DNA from: J027 sp034437655
GTDB taxonomy: Bacteria > Chloroflexota > Anaerolineae > Aggregatilineales > J027
Direction of reading: 5' to 3'
Length of the DNA: 64,000 nucleotides
NCBI GenBank assembly: GCA_034437655.1
Contig: DAOTTU010000046.1
Span: forward strand, 62,001-126,000
Part shown: positions 60,983 to 64,000 of the stretch, one piece after another
Position numbering within the stretch: the stretch's first letter is position 1
Layout: every line of letters begins with the position of its first letter
Translations under genes and position numbers: made by a program
Notes under the pieces: generated by a model
Database searches by the model: none
What the model was told of the DNA's origin: nothing
Seen by the model: the letters and a program-made list of their open reading frames with translations, nothing else

Positions 60983-62734
60983 TTAGGCTTTCTCTACGTT
61001 TTCCATTTCCTGCCGAATCAATTCACGACGTAAGATTTTGCCTACAGTTGAGCGTGGAATGCTATCCACGAACGCAATGCGCGTTGGGACTTCATAGCGT
61101 ACCAGCTTCTGACCAGCAAATTCGATCAAGTCTTTAGCAGTGAGGTTTTCGCCCTCTTTAACGACCACCCACGCCTTCAGTGCCTCCTGGCCTTCTTTTT
61201 CAGGGTGGGGAATACCCGCGACACCAACTTCAAGCACAGCCGGGTGTTCATTGAGGACATCTTCTACTGCACGCGGATAGACGTTGAAGCCACCGACGAG
61301 GACCATATCCTTCTTACGGTCTACAATATAGAAATAACCGTCCTCATCCATACGCGCAATGTCCCCCGTGTAGAGCCATTTTTTGCCGTTGGCGTCCGTA
61401 CGCAGCACATTCGCTGTTTCAGTTGGCATGCCATGATACCCTTCCATAAGCTGGGGCCCGGACATACACAGCTCACCCGGCTCACCAACAGGGACAAGCG
61501 TCTCGCCATCTTCAACATCAACGATTTTCATGTTCATATCTGGCAATGGCAATCCGATAGAGCCAACGCGGTTCTCGTTTTGGATGGGGTTAACGTGGGT
61601 TGCAGTTGGCGCTTCGCTCATACCAAAGCCTTCCGCTATCACCCCGCCTGAAAGTTCTTCAAATTTGCGTTTGGTGACAGGTGGCAGCGGCGCTGAACCA
61701 CTTACACAGGCGCGGATAGAGGTCAGGTCATAGTCTCCGGCCAATACCCCTGCATGGTTGTTGATAGCGTTATATAGCGCAGGCACTCCCATAAAAATCG
61801 TCGGACGATACTGGTGAATGCAGTCCAGCACATCGTCAATATCGCGGGCATTGGGTACCATGACCATTTTTGCCCCCAGCGACACTGCAAAGCTCAATAT
61901 CGCGACCATGCCGAAGACATGAAACAGTGGAATCGCTGCCAGGAAAACCTCTTTTTCACCCGGGATATCGCCTGCGAGCCAGGCTTTGCACATCATGCAA
62001 TTGGCAACAAGGGCCTTATGGGTGGCCTTTGCCGCTTTAGAGACGCCTGTCGTACCACCTGTGTATTGAAATAGTGCCAGGTCTGACCCCGTAACGTTGA
62101 CGTCTGCTTTGCGACCCTGGAAGCGCTTCAAAAGCCCTTGAAAATCTTCATCCCCGGCCTTGAGTTCAACTGCATGGCCTTCTTTCTTTTCGACCGCCAG
62201 TGTAAAGAGTGCTTTGGCCGGAGCGGGTAGATATTCTTTGACATTTGTCACAATCAGGTGTTGCAGGTCCGTTTTGTCCTGCACCGATTTCACCATGTCA
62301 TAAAACAGGCTCATTACGATAGCAATTTTGGCACCGCAATCTTTGAGCATGGCAGCCGTCTTTTCGGCAGGGAAGGTGGGGTTTGCAGCGGCGACGACAC
62401 CGCCGGCTTTCAAAATACCATAAAACGCGATGACAAACTGCGTGATGTTGGGCATCACCAGTGCGACACGTTCGCCCTTTTGTAAGCCCATATCTACCAG
62501 CGCGGCCGCCAGTGCATCTGAGTACATATCGACTTCACGATAGCTCAATGTCCGTGATAGACGTGGCAGTAGTGGCACACGATCGGTACTCATCAGGGTT
62601 ACAGGATTATCAGGGAACTTCTGAGCAGAATCACGCAACAGGTCGTGCAGGGGGATGTCTGGATAAGGTTCCAGCGTGGCCGGTACACCCGGGTCATAGT
62701 GCTTGGTCCAGGGGCGTTCTTCGTAAGTAACCAT
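60983..62734 (-). CDS. Long-chain fatty acid--CoA ligase
   Basis: A 583-residue adenylate-forming enzyme that activates fatty acids to acyl-AMP and acyl-CoA. The AMP-binding motif is YTGGTTGVSKAA (about 218-229). GFGMSEAPT and YTGDIARMDEDGYFYIVDRKKD are the A5 and A7/A8 blocks, and PRSTVGKILRR carries the catalytic Lys. ATG 62734 has GGAGA nine bases upstream; the TTG at 62770 is less likely. It is grouped with a thioesterase upstream and the HAD protein downstream. FadD-like, but the chain-length specificity is not readable. Confidence 0.93.
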   Translation of the reverse strand: MVTYEERPWTKHYDPGVPATLEPYPDIPLHDLLRDSAQKFPDNPVTLMSTDRVPLLPRLSRTLSYREVDMYSDALAAALVDMGLQKGERVALVMPNITQFVIAFYGILKAGGVVAAANPTFPAEKTAAMLKDCGAKIAIVMSLFYDMVKSVQDKTDLQHLIVTNVKEYLPAPAKALFTLAVEKKEGHAVELKAGDEDFQGLLKRFQGRKADVNVTGSDLALFQYTGGTTGVSKAAKATHKALVANCMMCKAWLAGDIPGEKEVFLAAIPLFHVFGMVAILSFAVSLGAKMVMVPNARDIDDVLDCIHQYRPTIFMGVPALYNAINNHAGVLAGDYDLTSIRACVSGSAPLPPVTKRKFEELSGGVIAEGFGMSEAPTATHVNPIQNENRVGSIGLPLPDMNMKIVDVEDGETLVPVGEPGELCMSGPQLMEGYHGMPTETANVLRTDANGKKWLYTGDIARMDEDGYFYIVDRKKDMVLVGGFNVYPRAVEDVLNEHPAVLEVGVAGIPHPEKEGQEALKAWVVVKEGENLTAKDLIEFAGQKLVRYEVPTRIAFVDSIPRSTVGKILRRELIRQEMENVEKA

Positions 62735-62808
62735 GGCTTGTGTCTCCGCAAGAACTAAATGACGATTCAATTATTATGTAAATATAATGCCATAGAATCT
62801 AAAATTTT

Positions 62809-63237
62809 CTAGGTGTTTTCGACACCCCACAAACGCAACCATGTTTCCGGAATACGACGCACCCGCCCATCGCGATCCACACAGATATGGTTACTTGTCC
62901 CGGTGACGTGCAGCGTGTCTGTATCAGGGTTCAGCATGTGGTAGCCAAAAGTCAGGCGACGGCTCTTGGCTTCAATCACCCACCCTTTTATCGAAATACG
63001 CTGACCGTATAGCGCAGGTGATAGATAACGAAAATTCACTTCGCTTACGGCCAGCGCTAGCCCCGCCTGTGTTTCGAAATCAGCATAGCTTGCGTCAAAA
63101 TCGCGGGCATACTGGCTGCGTAATTCCTCGGCATATACAAAATAATTGGAATGATGCACAATGCCCATCTGGTCGGTTTCAGCATAGCGGATGTAAAACG
63201 TCACCGTTGAGACATGGCGGTCACCTGGGATTTGCAT
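62809..63237 (-). CDS. 4HBT/YbgC-type acyl-CoA thioesterase
   Basis: A 142-residue hot-dog-fold enzyme. The N-terminal IRYAETDQMGIVHHSNYFVYAE matches the 4-hydroxybenzoyl-CoA thioesterase block, with the catalytic Asp in ETDQMG. EVNFRYLSPALYGQ and LTFGYHML are further conserved strands. It hydrolyses acyl-CoA thioesters in the cytoplasm. 74 bases separate it from the acyl-CoA ligase, suggesting a lipid-recycling operon. Confidence 0.92.
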   Translation of the reverse strand: MQIPGDRHVSTVTFYIRYAETDQMGIVHHSNYFVYAEELRSQYARDFDASYADFETQAGLALAVSEVNFRYLSPALYGQRISIKGWVIEAKSRRLTFGYHMLNPDTDTLHVTGTSNHICVDRDGRVRRIPETWLRLWGVENT

Positions 63238-63267
63238 AGAGATATCCTTTTGTTGTAAACAACGCTG

Positions 63268-64000
63268 CTAGCCTGTTGTCTTCATACCCGCAGCAATACC
63301 ATTAATGGTCGCCAGCACCAGCGCCAGCAAGCGTTGATAACGCGGTTCATCTTCACTCATACTGCGTAGTTCCTGCAACAGGTCCACCTGAATGAAGTTC
63401 AATGGATCAATATAGGGGTTGCGGCGGTCAATAGAGATTTTGATAACGGGGGAGTGTTCCAGGAGGTCTTCTTGCTGAGCCACTTCACACACCCGCCGCA
63501 CTGCACGCTCATGTTCTGTTTCAATCTGTTCAAAAATCGTTGTGCGTAATGCCTCATCTTGCACCAGCATTGCATGACGTCTCGCAATACCCATGTCGGC
63601 TTTGGCAAGGTCAAGCTCAACGTTATCAATCAAGGCGCGGAAGAATGGCCAACGTTCGTACATCTCTTGTAACTGTTGCGTACCATGAGCAGTGATGTAG
63701 TCATCTAGCGCAGTGCCAAGCCCAAACCAGCTTGGGATAATAGCCCGGTTTTGCATCCAGGAAAACACCCACGGAATCGCGCGAATCTGTTCAAAACCGC
63801 CTTTCTGACGCTTAACCGGGCGTGACCCAATCGGGAGGGCGGAGAGTTCGCGAATCGGGGTAGACTGCTGCCAGTAGGCCATGAAGTCGCTGGTTTCGTA
63901 GACAAATGCTCGAAAAGCCCGGCGACCAGTTTCAGCGAGAGTTTCCATGGCAGCACGCCACTCATCTTCTACCGTTGTGATAGATGGCGCGCCGGACGCC
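63268..64000 (-). CDS. ppc: Phosphoenolpyruvate carboxylase, C-terminal part (5' end beyond window)
   Basis: The frame is open through the right edge of the window, so only the last 243 or so residues are seen. ELSALPIGSRPVKR and IRAIPWVFSWMQNRAIIPSWFGLG are the conserved C-terminal blocks of bacterial PEP carboxylase. The protein ends in NGIAAGMKTTG, the family's C-terminal tail with Lys in place of the usual Arg. The enzyme carboxylates PEP to oxaloacetate to refill the citric-acid cycle. The internal ATG at 63948 is not the start. Confidence 0.93.
   Translation of the reverse strand, partial: ASGAPSITTVEDEWRAAMETLAETGRRAFRAFVYETSDFMAYWQQSTPIRELSALPIGSRPVKRQKGGFEQIRAIPWVFSWMQNRAIIPSWFGLGTALDDYITAHGTQQLQEMYERWPFFRALIDNVELDLAKADMGIARRHAMLVQDEALRTTIFEQIETEHERAVRRVCEVAQQEDLLEHSPVIKISIDRRNPYIDPLNFIQVDLLQELRSMSEDEPRYQRLLALVLATINGIAAGMKTTG

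Noticed and set aside
1..64000. CRISPR array, insertion sequence, prophage or rRNA
   Set aside because: No regularly spaced repeats, transposase or integrase motifs, or rRNA-like sequence were seen anywhere.

Overview
The window reads as a contiguous piece of a bacterial chromosome with moderate GC and dense, alternating short operons. It contains no insertion sequence, phage gene, rRNA or CRISPR array that I can see. Gene content points to a member of the Chloroflexota, most like an Anaerolineae-type lineage. The supporting features are exported proteins with long Thr/Pro/Ser linkers, LysM-M23 peptidases, a TadE/TadG surface cluster, a DUF2089-DUF4097 pair, an M42 peptidase triplet and lipobox lipoproteins without any LPS genes. 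This placement is an inference from gene families and was not tested by a tree.

Layout. 1-6.7 kb: two membrane or exported proteins of unknown role, three tandem M42 aminopeptidases and a histidine phosphatase. 6.7-12.7 kb (minus): a regulator and envelope operon with DUF2089 regulator, DUF4097 protein, GNAT acetyltransferase, a GT39-type membrane glycosyltransferase and a small DUF4097-associated protein. 12.7-14.9 kb (minus): PP2C-like protein, DUF951 and a diacylglycerol-type glycosyltransferase. 15-16.8 kb: an indole-glycerol-phosphate-synthase-like protein with a substituted active site, overlapping a lipoprotein gene. 16.8-20.4 kb: two LysM-M23 peptidases and an AAC(3)-like acetyltransferase. 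20.4-27.1 kb (minus): a LolCDE/MacB-type ABC exporter, a TolB-like beta-propeller protein and a permease with its TIGR03943 partner.

27.3-32.2 kb: a glmS ribozyme and glmS, a CAU-anticodon tRNA, a VapBC-like toxin-antitoxin pair and an ABC-F ATPase gene behind a leader peptide and terminator. 32.3-38.2 kb: VOC and Yip1-like proteins, the pgeF-yggS-yggT-yggU cluster, greA and lysS. 38.2-47.8 kb: a cytoplasmic histidine kinase, an M1 peptidase lipoprotein, upp, a WecA/MraY-type transferase, a PyrD/PyrK-like pair, ybaB-dnaX and a 5'-nucleotidase-like phosphoesterase. 47.9-52.2 kb: a GAF histidine kinase and two OmpR-type response regulators. 52.5-60.2 kb: three TadE/TadG-type surface proteins, the last carrying eight CnaB/SpaA-like repeats. 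60.3-64 kb (minus): a HAD protein, acyl-CoA ligase, thioesterase and the C-terminal part of PEP carboxylase.

The most interesting items are the glmS ribozyme, the ABC-F attenuator, the TadE-anchored isopeptide-repeat stalk, and several enzyme-fold proteins in which specific catalytic residues have been replaced (TrpC-like, PyrD-like, HAD, metallophosphoesterase, PP2C-like). Function assignments rest on motif recognition by eye. No database search or structure prediction was run.
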